DNA of 46,766 nucleotides, taken from assembly GCA_937138345.1 (NCBI GenBank), contig CAKZOW010000119.1, positions 1 through 46,766 of the forward strand, in the 5' to 3' direction. The position numbers were made by a program, and so were the translations under genes. The notes beneath the pieces were generated by a model, which searched no databases, was not told the origin of the DNA, and worked only from the letters and a program-made list of their open reading frames with translations. Positions within the stretch are counted from its first letter, which is position 1. Every line of letters begins with the position of its first letter. This DNA comes from an uncultured archaeon. Its GTDB lineage: Archaea > Nanobdellota > Nanobdellia > Woesearchaeales > UBA583. Positions 30,895 through 41,165 of this stretch are shown in pieces.

Positions 30895-32790
30895 CTAGCA
30901 ATTTAATTTTCTTTTATCTTTCTTTCTATCAGTAAATACTAGGTTAACCCTTGCATCTCTGTTAGTTGCATAATAACCTGTGCCTTTGTTATCTTCTAGC
31001 TCTACTGCAAACTTAATGAATTTATACGAATGATTGATTAAATTATAATCATTTGTATATAACTCATTCCCAAAAATTAGGAAATCAAACAAATAATCAG
31101 TAATACAAACAGGTAATAATCTAGTCTGAAATTGATACTTATTTTCTTGGCTCATACTTATTTGCTCAGATTTGTAGTTTCTCTTTACAATATTATCCTG
31201 AGTATATTCAGGCTCTCTCCTCCCAAAAAATCCTTTCATCCTCAAACTATCACTAAAATTAGTGCCTTTAAAATCAATATCCAGCTCTACTAACTTTCCA
31301 TTCATTACTGAATCTATCCTAACTGTATGATTTGCTAAATCTGTACTAAAATGCTCTAAATGATAAGTATTGCTCATTTGACTAAATGGCAATCCAGCAA
31401 TAATCATATCTTTCTCTATTTGATACATCCCAGCTCCTAGTACAGCCAAAACCTTTCTCCAGTCCACTCTGATAACTTTTAAATCAGGCTGAGTACCAAA
31501 ACCTCCAAAATCCCAAAACTGCCCATAAGTAGCTGAATTTAGAGCGTAAGTGGCTGATGTTTGTACATCATGTAAAATAAAATCACAAGTATCAAAACTT
31601 TGTTGCCTTTTAAAATAAAATGAGTTGTAATCATTTTTATAATCTGATGAATCTGTTAGATGAGCTAGTACCAAATTATCATAACAACACTCTTTAAATC
31701 CTTTGTTTGGTATAATTGGCTCAGGTAACTTTATTATCTGAGCATAGGATACATCCCTCTCATGCCTATCACAATCTCCTAAAGTAGCTAAACATGATGG
31801 GCAGTTATCATGTGAAGTATCTAAAATTACTGGCTGAGATGATGTAAGTAAATCTACTGGATATAAAACCTCCCAGCAATCACATGGATACTCATTTACT
31901 TTTACAACTCCATAAGTACATGGGTTAGCATCCTCTCTCCTTATCCATGTACAAACAGGAAAATCCCCACCATTACAATAATCTACGGCATATCCAGTCG
32001 GACACGTCCAACCGTTAAAGCCTGTAAAAACATCTGTACCATCAAACTCTAAACTAGAAAAAACTAAAGCATCATTTAGCTCACTTAAATTAGTCCATCC
32101 CATTACTCCAGCCTGATTCTCTTTATAAAGCTCAAATCCTATACTACCATCTCCTGTACTTGGCTCTTTACCCTCTACCTCAATAATATTTACTCCTGCC
32201 TTTAAAGTTATTGGAATAACGTGCCATTGTTCACAGGCAAAATCTCTATCCTGTAACCAAATAATCTCCTCTCCATTTAATCTCATCCTAACCTCATGCC
32301 ATCCTCCTATACCAAAATTATATTCTGCCTCAGTATCTACATCAAAGCATTTAGTAAACCCAAACCACTCATCCACAATTACAGTAGGTGGTGCAAAAAT
32401 ACCCACATCATTTAGCCTCCCATCTGAGCCTGAGTTATTACGCCAAAATCCTCCAGCTGTTTGTTTTACTAAAGCTGATGGTACTGCATCCTCAATATTA
32501 TTGGGATTATCTTTTAATGGCATTACCTTATTATCAATATTCTCATAAAATACAACTCCATTACTCCCATACTGAGCTGATGTATTTGCTCTTTGAAATG
32601 GAGTAGGAACTACATTACTAGTTGCTGATGTAGTTAAAACCTGCTCACAATATAAAGTAGATGGGTTTAAATTAAATCCTGTACTACATCCACAGGGAGC
32701 ATTATTTGGCAAAATAACTCCAGCATTAAACTCAAATACTTTCTCAACTGCTGTTTTACAGTTTCTAACTTTAAATTTTTCTTTTGGCAT
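30895..32790 (-). CDS. Cysteine-rich tail tip protein
   Basis: 631 residues with about 20 cysteines, often in pairs (PCGCS, PCDCW, NCPSC, ECC), unusual for an intracellular virion protein and suggesting metal clusters. A sugar-binding-like beta region spans FGIGGWHEVRMRLNGEE to KAGVNIIEVEGKE. The C-terminal third is globular with FGRREPEYTQDNI. Position among tail genes suggests a baseplate or host-contact protein. Family not recognised. Confidence 0.6.
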   Translation of the reverse strand: MPKEKFKVRNCKTAVEKVFEFNAGVILPNNAPCGCSTGFNLNPSTLYCEQVLTTSATSNVVPTPFQRANTSAQYGSNGVVFYENIDNKVMPLKDNPNNIEDAVPSALVKQTAGGFWRNNSGSDGRLNDVGIFAPPTVIVDEWFGFTKCFDVDTEAEYNFGIGGWHEVRMRLNGEEIIWLQDRDFACEQWHVIPITLKAGVNIIEVEGKEPSTGDGSIGFELYKENQAGVMGWTNLSELNDALVFSSLEFDGTDVFTGFNGWTCPTGYAVDYCNGGDFPVCTWIRREDANPCTYGVVKVNEYPCDCWEVLYPVDLLTSSQPVILDTSHDNCPSCLATLGDCDRHERDVSYAQIIKLPEPIIPNKGFKECCYDNLVLAHLTDSSDYKNDYNSFYFKRQQSFDTCDFILHDVQTSATYALNSATYGQFWDFGGFGTQPDLKVIRVDWRKVLAVLGAGMYQIEKDMIIAGLPFSQMSNTYHLEHFSTDLANHTVRIDSVMNGKLVELDIDFKGTNFSDSLRMKGFFGRREPEYTQDNIVKRNYKSEQISMSQENKYQFQTRLLPVCITDYLFDFLIFGNELYTNDYNLINHSYKFIKFAVELEDNKGTGYYATNRDARVNLVFTDRKKDKRKLNC

Positions 32791-32796
32791 AATCTT

Positions 32797-35217
32797 TTAT
32801 TTACAATCTATTTTAGAAGTTATTTTGTACCTGTTTGCTGTTAATAGTTTTGATGTATCAACTAAGCATTCCAATTTAACAACATTTGGAGATACTAGCG
32901 TTTTTTTGGTATGAGTTTCTCCTGTTAATGGGATTAATGGGTTATCTGATTCACTACCTACCTCAGTAGATAATTGCCTAAACTCAGGCACTCCTGCTCC
33001 TCTATCAACCTCAATACAAATAGTACCGTAAATATCTGCTAAAGCTCCCCAGTTTCCTGTTAACTTGGTATGAAATACCTCTATCCTTATTTTCTCATTG
33101 GTTAAAAATGTAGCTAATTGCTTTCCTGTGGTTGCATCTAATCCAGCATTCAGAGCGTAATTATCTGAATCCCTATAACTAAACCATGTAGTATTAACAT
33201 CTGCATTACTATCATAATCATTAAATACTAGCTCTCTCTCATTTTCGTATCTCACAGCAATCCCTCCTAAAACTGCATCAGTATAAACAGTATAATTTAT
33301 TTTCCAGCCTGCTGTACTCAAATAATGATACCAATCATTATGAAATCCATTATTTAACTCAGTAGCATCAAAAAAGGCTGATGGTATTCCTAATCTTTGT
33401 ATCCAATCCTCCCATCTTATTTTAAATCCATAATGAGCCAAATATCCATAATCAGAGGCAGTATCATTAGCTGGCTCTCTTTGAACTTTTACCCAGTTTT
33501 TATCATTTCCTGCTACATATTTGAAACCCCTACTTTGGTTAAAATTCCATTGTGGAACTCCTGAGGCATCATTTGGAAATCCTGATAAATCAATTTTATA
33601 ACTTTCTAACTCTACTTTCTCTCCTGTGGCTATGTTTTCTGCCTCAATTTGATGAGTAATGGCAGTAGGAATTACATCAGTAATATCTACATTCAAACTA
33701 ACCTCAGCTAAAATATCATCCTCTACATACATATTTGAGCAAACCTTATTTCCTACATGGTTTTTAAACTCAATTTTCATAGGAGAAAATGCACCTACTG
33801 GAGCAATATAATCATCCAAAACATTAAAATCAATCCTCTTACTAACCCTATCACTAAAATTAGTAACCTCTAGCCTATCTGCTACTGATACCCAAAGCAA
33901 ATAATTTCTATCAGCCTCATCTATGCTATTCATAAAATTAGTAAATGCTACTGATGGAGAGAAAGTGGCTTTATAAACCAAATCAGCTCCCTGTATCTCA
34001 AAATGTACGTTTTTAACATTCATTGGAGTAGTACCAAATCCTAAATAGGTGGTAGTTCCTGCAAAATTTGTAGGCACAAATACTCCACTACCATAATATC
34101 CAGCTGTATTTATTAAAGTATTTTCATGGAAAGGAGTTGGTTTATTTTTGTAATATGTATCATCTTCAGGAAACCAAGCAAATCCAATACCTAACTGAGT
34201 TAATCCATTTGCTAAATTAGCTATCCCACTAATACGGCACTCAATATCAGTTTCCTGAGTGTAGCTTAGCCTGTTTAATACCGTTCCTGTGGCTGTATCT
34301 TTGTAAACCAATCCACTTATAGTAAAGTTATCAGTTAATCCATTAAAATTCTCATCAAACCATCCAGTATTACCTAGCCTTTTTGTTTTCTGCAAATCAC
34401 TTTGTATCCTAGTATTTGGATTATTCCACTCAGGATAACCAACTATTTTAAAATTATCAGTTAAACTACTGGCATTAAATACCTGAGATGGAGCTGTATT
34501 TGATATTAAATTTGTCAAATCCTCCAAAAATGAGCTTAACATAAATTCAATGTTAAAAGCATATTGATAGGAGTGAGTTCCTACCTTATCCCAATAATTC
34601 CAGTTACCAACTTTAACACTCATTCCTGAATGGTTGCCAATTACTGTTAATGGTTGCCACCCTGTTAAAGTGTGCATATTTCTAGCTGAAAACTGAGTAT
34701 CTGTACCATCTATAAAACTACTTAAATCTGAGCCTGCAAAATCAGCATTTTCTATATGCCCATAAGTAATAATAGCTCCCTCAGGCTTTTTATCAGAATA
34801 AACAATTACGTTATCAATTTTCTGCCTACCTGTATTTGATGGCATATCTAAATTTCCTAAACTAGCTCCATCTAATGTAATCTCATTCCCTCCTATTGCT
34901 GTAATATTTCTAGTACCTGTTAAAGTAGTTGGAAATCCTGATTGAACATTACCACTAGAATCATACATTGTCAACTGGAAAGAGTAAGTAATTGAATCCC
35001 CTAAATCAAATCCATAACTACTCCAATCACTACCATCAGAAATTATCATTTTATTTCCTCTGATGTTTAATGGAGAGCCATTGGTAAACTCTTTCTCTAC
35101 TGCAAATCTACAAACTAGAGTAAGCTCCTGCCAATCCCCAGTATTTCCTAAAAGGAAATCTACTATTTCAGGTCTATATCTATTTGCATAATCCCTACCT
35201 GTTACTGTTACTCCCAT
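32797..35217 (-). CDS. Large tail tip/baseplate protein
   Basis: 806 residues, beta-rich. It opens with MGVTVTGRDYANRYRPEIVD and VVYSDK-type strands and has many aromatic residues. No protease or lysozyme motif seen. Size and place after the tail hub gene fit a central tip or side-fibre protein. Overlaps the 92-residue gene by 23 nt. Confidence 0.6.
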   Translation of the reverse strand: MGVTVTGRDYANRYRPEIVDFLLGNTGDWQELTLVCRFAVEKEFTNGSPLNIRGNKMIISDGSDWSSYGFDLGDSITYSFQLTMYDSSGNVQSGFPTTLTGTRNITAIGGNEITLDGASLGNLDMPSNTGRQKIDNVIVYSDKKPEGAIITYGHIENADFAGSDLSSFIDGTDTQFSARNMHTLTGWQPLTVIGNHSGMSVKVGNWNYWDKVGTHSYQYAFNIEFMLSSFLEDLTNLISNTAPSQVFNASSLTDNFKIVGYPEWNNPNTRIQSDLQKTKRLGNTGWFDENFNGLTDNFTISGLVYKDTATGTVLNRLSYTQETDIECRISGIANLANGLTQLGIGFAWFPEDDTYYKNKPTPFHENTLINTAGYYGSGVFVPTNFAGTTTYLGFGTTPMNVKNVHFEIQGADLVYKATFSPSVAFTNFMNSIDEADRNYLLWVSVADRLEVTNFSDRVSKRIDFNVLDDYIAPVGAFSPMKIEFKNHVGNKVCSNMYVEDDILAEVSLNVDITDVIPTAITHQIEAENIATGEKVELESYKIDLSGFPNDASGVPQWNFNQSRGFKYVAGNDKNWVKVQREPANDTASDYGYLAHYGFKIRWEDWIQRLGIPSAFFDATELNNGFHNDWYHYLSTAGWKINYTVYTDAVLGGIAVRYENERELVFNDYDSNADVNTTWFSYRDSDNYALNAGLDATTGKQLATFLTNEKIRIEVFHTKLTGNWGALADIYGTICIEVDRGAGVPEFRQLSTEVGSESDNPLIPLTGETHTKKTLVSPNVVKLECLVDTSKLLTANRYKITSKIDCK

Positions 35218-35473
35218 TTGGCTTATATTTTTTAAATTCCTGATTCATTTCCTCCACTAGCTCATTAAAATCAATACTCCCATTTTTTGCCCTGTTTATG
35301 TAATTGTTAGCCTTATTTTTGAAATTATCTAGTATTTTTTTATCATCTCCTGTAATATCTGCTCCCACAATATCTAAAGTTGATTTATAAATTTCAGTTT
35401 GTTTACTGAAATCACTAATAGCTTTCCTACCTGCCTCAACTTGCTTTTTTAAATCATCTAATTGTTTACTCAT
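35195..35473 (-). CDS. Small helical protein between tail-tip genes
   Basis: 92 residues, almost all helical and charged (QLDDLKKQVEAGRKAISDFS, NRAKNGSIDFNELVEEMN). Its ends overlap both neighbours (1 and 23 nt). It may be an assembly factor of the tail tip. Confidence 0.6.
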   Translation of the reverse strand: MSKQLDDLKKQVEAGRKAISDFSKQTEIYKSTLDIVGADITGDDKKILDNFKNKANNYINRAKNGSIDFNELVEEMNQEFKKYKPNGSNSNR

Positions 35474-37260
35474 TACTCTATGTATTTAGCCTTTAAATTA
35501 TTTGTATATTTTTCTTTTACCCTGTAATCAATGAAAGCATGATTTTCCCAGCTCCTCCATTTCAGCATTTCAATCATGGCATCCTTTCCATTAGAATCTT
35601 TGCAGAAATGTTTATCTAGCAAATTTAAGTAATCCTCCCAACAAAACGGCACTTTTACATTTTTGCACCTGTAATACTGATTATGCACTCCATTAATCTC
35701 TACAAATGATTTTATAAAATGCAAATCATCAAATAGCTTTTTTGATGCCAATAAGCCTCTTTGATTTGTAGCCAATTTACTCCCACTCATTACTACTACT
35801 TTTGGAATTGTTAAGAAATGAGAGGTTAAATGTAAAGCTCCTACCCTATTTTGTATTTTGGATGCGTAATTAGTACCTCCTCCTAAAATTCCAGTAATAC
35901 CATCTATTAATTTAGCTAATGATTTAACTGTTTTTTCAATTACTGTTAGGCTGTTTTTTCTCAATCCTAATGAGCATGGTATATCAACCTCATACAATCC
36001 TTTCAGGTTTACCAATTCTTTATTCTGAACTATTTTAGGCTCTAAAATTGCCTGAAAAACTCTGCCCTGCTGATTATCTAAAGTATTTTGGTCTTGCGTA
36101 TCGTATGCCCATGATATTACATAATTAGAGATAATTTCATTTACATTAGGCTTAAATGTATCAGTTAAAGTATCCTGATTTGTAAATACATCATCAATCA
36201 CATAACTCCCAGCACTTTGCCAATAATCCTCTCTCTCAAAATAAAATACTCCGTTTACTATTTTGTAATCAGCTCTCAATGCCTCCATCCATACTCTAAT
36301 TACATCTCCAAAGGTATTTAATCCATCCTCCTTATCAGGTACTCCAGTTTCACTCCATGAGCCAATATGCCCCTCAGGTTTTTCTCCTCCTCTATGCCCT
36401 TTGGATGGGATAATTACCCATTTATTTCTAGTATCTAACAAATTGCTGTTTAAAGTTAATCCTAAATGCTGGCATCCTTTACTAAAAAGAGTTTCCAATT
36501 TCATTCCTAAATGATACCTCAGCTTTGGCATTAATTGCTCAATAACCTGCTCAATCAATTGCTTTAGAGCCTTAATTATTACTACTGTGTAAATTATATA
36601 GGCTACTAATTTTAATGATGCCCAAATAATATCTCCAATATCATAAGCTACAACTGCCACAGCTCCCACTCCTACTCCCACTCCTACTACTGGAGTTGCT
36701 GCATTTATTACCTCAGCCACTTGGTCGCTTAAATTTCTGATAGCCTCAGCCAATTCTTTGCTCATTATAAAAATAGAAATCCCTAGTAAAAGTAATTCCA
36801 TTCCATCAGGTACATAGTTGATAACATACGGCACTTTAACAAAATCTGAGTTTGTTATTGTACCAATACTCTCCAAATACCTGTAACTAAAAGAATCTGC
36901 CACATCATTTATCCAATCTGTACCCTGTTTCTTTTTTAGAGCTACTGTAACCTCATTACAGCTCTCAAACTCTATATCATCAGCCAAATCTAAATAACCC
37001 TCAAATGTAAAGGCTGGAGAGCCTATTTTACCCACCTCAATATCATAAGGCTCTCCCTCAAACATTCCAACTCCTCCAGTATTGCCATTTAAGGCTCTAG
37101 CTCTAATCTCTTTTGCTATATCTCCAGCAAATTCTAATCTAGCTATATTAATATTTCCCTCAGCTTTCCTATCTAAAAAATCATGCTCAATCTCTAACTC
37201 CTGCCAATTACGAGGCTCAGAAATTACTACACCATTTTTCTTATGAATTATATCAGCCAT
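35473..37260 (-). CDS. Tail hub/distal tail protein with internal hydrophobic segments
   Basis: 595 residues. The N-terminal about 150 form a beta domain (EIEHDFLDRKAEGNINIARL, MFEGEPYDIEVGK) like that of distal tail or hub proteins. Residues 154-166, 190-207 (ATPVVGVGVGVGAVAVVAY) and 211-232 (IIWASLKLVAYIIYTVVIIK) are membrane-like, followed by a helix and a globular C-terminus with WSETGVPDKEDGLNTFGD. The segments may insert into the host membrane on DNA ejection. The gene lies 2 nt after the tape measure. Confidence 0.65.
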   Translation of the reverse strand: MADIIHKKNGVVISEPRNWQELEIEHDFLDRKAEGNINIARLEFAGDIAKEIRARALNGNTGGVGMFEGEPYDIEVGKIGSPAFTFEGYLDLADDIEFESCNEVTVALKKKQGTDWINDVADSFSYRYLESIGTITNSDFVKVPYVINYVPDGMELLLLGISIFIMSKELAEAIRNLSDQVAEVINAATPVVGVGVGVGAVAVVAYDIGDIIWASLKLVAYIIYTVVIIKALKQLIEQVIEQLMPKLRYHLGMKLETLFSKGCQHLGLTLNSNLLDTRNKWVIIPSKGHRGGEKPEGHIGSWSETGVPDKEDGLNTFGDVIRVWMEALRADYKIVNGVFYFEREDYWQSAGSYVIDDVFTNQDTLTDTFKPNVNEIISNYVISWAYDTQDQNTLDNQQGRVFQAILEPKIVQNKELVNLKGLYEVDIPCSLGLRKNSLTVIEKTVKSLAKLIDGITGILGGGTNYASKIQNRVGALHLTSHFLTIPKVVVMSGSKLATNQRGLLASKKLFDDLHFIKSFVEINGVHNQYYRCKNVKVPFCWEDYLNLLDKHFCKDSNGKDAMIEMLKWRSWENHAFIDYRVKEKYTNNLKAKYIE

Positions 37261-37262
37261 AA

Positions 37263-40200
37263 TTAAAATCTATTTCTTTTTAGTGGATACCTGTTTATTT
37301 TTCTCATGTTTCTTTTGCGTACCTCCTCTACAAATTCTAAAGTACCATCAACCATCTTAACTACATCTACCTGCTGTACTGGCTTAGATTTTTCATAATC
37401 CAGTAAATCTCTCAATCCATCCTCAATCTTTTTGGTACTGATGGCAGTTGGATTTACATTTTTAGTAAATTCTTTTGCCTGAGTTCCAAAATTATTCCTT
37501 TCTAGCTGTGAGCTACTTTGCATACTCCATCCAGCATTAGTAAATCTCTCTTTAAAATCTTTCATAGATTTTCCTCTCAATCCTAGAGCTTTAGTATTTG
37601 GAGCATCAATAACGAACTCCTGCCCATGAGTAACTCCTGCCACTCTATCTACTCCTCCATCTCCTGTATATCCTCCATCTTTAAAGCCTGCTGTAAGAGC
37701 CTCCAATATTGTAATATCTTTGATGGTTTTTGCTAGAGCTACACTACTATCCTGCCCATCTCTTAGAGCTGATAGATTTGCATTGTAGGTATTATAATAG
37801 GATTTAAACCTTTGAATCCTCTCTAATCTTTTTTGGGATGCCAATAATTGAGCCTCCCTTTTTGCCTGCTCTTTTTTCTCAAAAGCTAAAGTATTTGCCT
37901 GCCCATTTATAGCTCTTTGCCTTTGCTCCTCAACTAGAGCCTCCTGTTTATTTAGAGCATCCTCCATACCCTCTACTGATGCCTGTAATTTATTCTCAAT
38001 AGATTCACTAATTTGAATTATGGAATTACTAATATCATCTGCAAATTTTTTCCATTGACTGCTCTCAGGTGGGATAGCTAAATTGGCTAATTGAGCTTTC
38101 AATTGCTCTACCTCAACTTTAAACTCATCATTATTGGCTGATTCAAGTAACTCAATCCTTTTTTTAAGGTACTCTCTCTTTATCTCCAAAAATTTCTCCT
38201 CTTTGAATTTCTCATAAGCCTCCTGAGTTTTAAATGATGCTCTAGTTTGCTCAACTTTTGCCTCATCAATTAGCTTATCACTTTCCAGCTCTCTTAGCTT
38301 TTTTTGTAGAGCTTGGTTTTTTTCAAACTCCTCCAAACGCTTGTACTCCTTTATCATTAATTCCAACTTTTTGAAAGTCCTAATTTCTGAATTTTGAGCA
38401 ATCTCATCTAGTATCTTTTGGGATTTGATACGCTCCAGCTCAATAGATTTTTCTGTTTCATCCTCAATATATCCAATCTCAATCTCCCTAGCTGATTCTA
38501 GTTTTTTTAATCTTATCTCAATATACTTATCAGTAATCTCCTGAACTCTCACACCTCTCTCCTCCTCCAATGCTTTCCTCAAATCAGTAGCTACTTTAGA
38601 ATTTCCTTTTATAGTGGCAATTTCTCTCTGATACCTCCTTTTTAATTGCTGTATCTCTCTATCCTCATCAACTTTAATAGCCTCATCATTTGCATCCTCT
38701 AGCCTCTTTCTGTAATTCGCTAAATCTTTAGCTATTTTCTTTGCATCTCTGTTATAATCTCTCTCAGCTTTTATCTTTCCTTTTACAGTTTTTCTGAGGT
38801 TTTTTAAATCCTCCGTTTGAGCCGTTAATTTAACCTGAGTAATTCCCTCCTCATTGGCTCTAATGTTATCTACCAAAGCATCATTCCCAGCAATACTATC
38901 AGCAATCAATCCCCTCTCAGCTAATCCTCTCTTTTGCTGTAATAAAGCTATCTGCTCCTGAGTGTAATCCTCATTTTCTAAAAGCTCAGCATTTGCCCCC
39001 TCATAATTTAATTTCTTTGTGAGAGTATTCATTTGCACCTGCTCCTGATACTTTTGCTCATTTTTCAGGAGGTTTTTGTTTTTGGTTTCATTTGCAGAAA
39101 TCTCCTCATCTATATTAGCTAAAAACGCTTTGAGCTGGTCTTGGCTCAAATTATCTAAATTGGATGCAGTAGCTTTTATATCATTGTAATTTTTTATCAG
39201 AGTTTTACCTGTGGTAATTTGCTGTTTTCTCAATCTAGCCTCCTCTCTCAATTTTTCATTTAATAACTCCTGCTCATCAGTAAGCTCCTTTGTTTTAGAG
39301 GTAAATATTGGCAATAAACTTATCAAAGTTGTAATACCTGTAATTATCCCCACAAATGGAATCCCTTTTACTGCTGTACTAAATCCTTTTATTGATAATG
39401 CAGATAGTTTCACTCCTCCCTGAAATAATCCCTGAGCTAATGTTATTGCTGAGAGAGTTGCCCTGTAAATTCTCATCCCATTATTTACAGCAAACATTAC
39501 CGTTTTCATAAGAGAAAAAGCTATTACTGCATTCCTGATAGCAATAACAAAAGTTGATAGATTTTGCCTTAAAAATACCACCACACTCTTTAAACTACTG
39601 ATTGAATTATTAGTATCATCAGTAGATATTACCATTTCCTGCCATGATTTAGTTAATTTCTCAACCTCAGCCTGTAATGATGTATTTTTTTTCTCAAATT
39701 CTGATTGAATACTAGTACCCTCCTCAAATGCTGTATTTGAAATCTCCTGTAATTCTGTGAGCCTTTCGGTACTGTTTGAAAGTACCCCAATAATTCCCAC
39801 AGCTCTAGCATTCTCAATACCTAAATCCTGCATAGTGTTAGCCAATCCCTCTAATCCTCCCTCTGTACTCTTTGCTCCACTAGCTACCAACTTTAAAGCC
39901 TCAATAGGGCTAGCATTGGTAATTTTTCTAAACTCTTTCTCTGTTACTCCTGCAATCTTTGCAAATTTCTCTATATCCTTTCCAATTTCAGGGAGAAATT
40001 TATTGATAACTGTACTAGATGTTTCAATACTTTGCCCAGCCTCATCAAATAAAGCTCCTAAAGCATTTACATCAGATACAGAAATATTAGCCTGACTACT
40101 TAAACCTGCTAATCTCTGAGTAAAATCTATAATTTTATCCTCAGTAGCTTTGGAATTTGCACCCAGCTCATTTAATGAGCTACCTACTTTTGTAATTCCC

Positions 40201-41165
40201 TCTCCAATACCAAACTCAGCATCTACTCCAAAGTTTGAGCTAATTTTACCTAATGTTAATCCAATATCATCAGCTGTACCTCCCAAAGTATCTCCTAAGG
40301 ATACAAATGCTTTATCTACTGCCTCAGTAAAATCTACTACATCCTGCCCTTTTAATCCTAATCTACCTCCTGCTGATGCCAATCCTAATAAATCCTCAAT
40401 AGATGTCCTAGTATCTATCTCTCTGATTGATTTAGCCATTAACTCAACCTCCTGCCTAGTTTGCCCTGTGGTTTTCTGTACATCAACTAATGCCTCATCA
40501 TAATCAGCTAAAATCTTAAATCCTGATTTGAATAAATTTACTGCTCCAAATACTCCTCCAGCTAATCCTAATGCACTAGTAAAGCTCAGCAATTTCTCTC
40601 TCACATCCTGTAAAGCATCACTATAATTACCTACATTTCTCCTATTATCTCCAGTAACTTTCTCTAGCCTTTTTAGAGATGCTGTTAATTCTGTTTTAGA
40701 TTTTACTAGCCTCCTCCCTCTTTTGGTATTTTCCAGCTCCTCTACATTAACATTTTTCAATGCTACTGTTACTAGAGCTAATTTAGCTCTCAAATTCTCT
40801 ATACTACCTGCCTCAGTTTTTTTGATTCTAGCTATTGCCTTTGCCTCAGCTCTAGCCTCTCTCAATGCTAAATTCTCTTTCTCTCTTTGGATTAATTCAG
40901 CTTTTGATAGCTCAGATAGCTTTTTTCTAGTGTTTACTGTCTTAACCTTGATTTTATTAAGCTCAGCCTGAGATTTTTTTAATTTCTCAACCTCAATAAC
41001 CAATTTTTTTACCTGCTCACTTTCCTCAGGAGAAACTACATTTAATGCTCCCTCCAAAGATTTTCCCTTTGTCTTAATGAAATTTTCTAAATCTGTAATT
41101 TGTTTCTCCAGTTTATCAAAAGCTCCATCATCTCCTACTAAGTCGCTATAATTAATTATTGCCAT
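37263..41165 (-). CDS. Tape measure protein
   Basis: 1300 residues, the longest gene, as expected for a tape measure that sets tail length (at about 0.15 nm per residue, roughly 195 nm). Coiled coils fill the N-terminal 180 and the region after about 690. Hydrophobic segments are near 195-220 (LGLAGGVFGAVNLF), 545-570 and 605-620 (FVGIITGITTLISLLPIF). The C-terminal FKDGGYTGDGG, VDRVAGVTHGQEFVIDAP is typical of tape measures. Start overlaps the upstream gene by 14 nt. Confidence 0.9.
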   Translation of the reverse strand: MAIINYSDLVGDDGAFDKLEKQITDLENFIKTKGKSLEGALNVVSPEESEQVKKLVIEVEKLKKSQAELNKIKVKTVNTRKKLSELSKAELIQREKENLALREARAEAKAIARIKKTEAGSIENLRAKLALVTVALKNVNVEELENTKRGRRLVKSKTELTASLKRLEKVTGDNRRNVGNYSDALQDVREKLLSFTSALGLAGGVFGAVNLFKSGFKILADYDEALVDVQKTTGQTRQEVELMAKSIREIDTRTSIEDLLGLASAGGRLGLKGQDVVDFTEAVDKAFVSLGDTLGGTADDIGLTLGKISSNFGVDAEFGIGEGITKVGSSLNELGANSKATEDKIIDFTQRLAGLSSQANISVSDVNALGALFDEAGQSIETSSTVINKFLPEIGKDIEKFAKIAGVTEKEFRKITNASPIEALKLVASGAKSTEGGLEGLANTMQDLGIENARAVGIIGVLSNSTERLTELQEISNTAFEEGTSIQSEFEKKNTSLQAEVEKLTKSWQEMVISTDDTNNSISSLKSVVVFLRQNLSTFVIAIRNAVIAFSLMKTVMFAVNNGMRIYRATLSAITLAQGLFQGGVKLSALSIKGFSTAVKGIPFVGIITGITTLISLLPIFTSKTKELTDEQELLNEKLREEARLRKQQITTGKTLIKNYNDIKATASNLDNLSQDQLKAFLANIDEEISANETKNKNLLKNEQKYQEQVQMNTLTKKLNYEGANAELLENEDYTQEQIALLQQKRGLAERGLIADSIAGNDALVDNIRANEEGITQVKLTAQTEDLKNLRKTVKGKIKAERDYNRDAKKIAKDLANYRKRLEDANDEAIKVDEDREIQQLKRRYQREIATIKGNSKVATDLRKALEEERGVRVQEITDKYIEIRLKKLESAREIEIGYIEDETEKSIELERIKSQKILDEIAQNSEIRTFKKLELMIKEYKRLEEFEKNQALQKKLRELESDKLIDEAKVEQTRASFKTQEAYEKFKEEKFLEIKREYLKKRIELLESANNDEFKVEVEQLKAQLANLAIPPESSQWKKFADDISNSIIQISESIENKLQASVEGMEDALNKQEALVEEQRQRAINGQANTLAFEKKEQAKREAQLLASQKRLERIQRFKSYYNTYNANLSALRDGQDSSVALAKTIKDITILEALTAGFKDGGYTGDGGVDRVAGVTHGQEFVIDAPNTKALGLRGKSMKDFKERFTNAGWSMQSSSQLERNNFGTQAKEFTKNVNPTAISTKKIEDGLRDLLDYEKSKPVQQVDVVKMVDGTLEFVEEVRKRNMRKINRYPLKRNRF

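Noticed and set aside
30895-32790. Cysteine-rich tail protein as a diversity-generating retroelement target
   Set aside because: No reverse transcriptase gene or template repeat was found in the genome.
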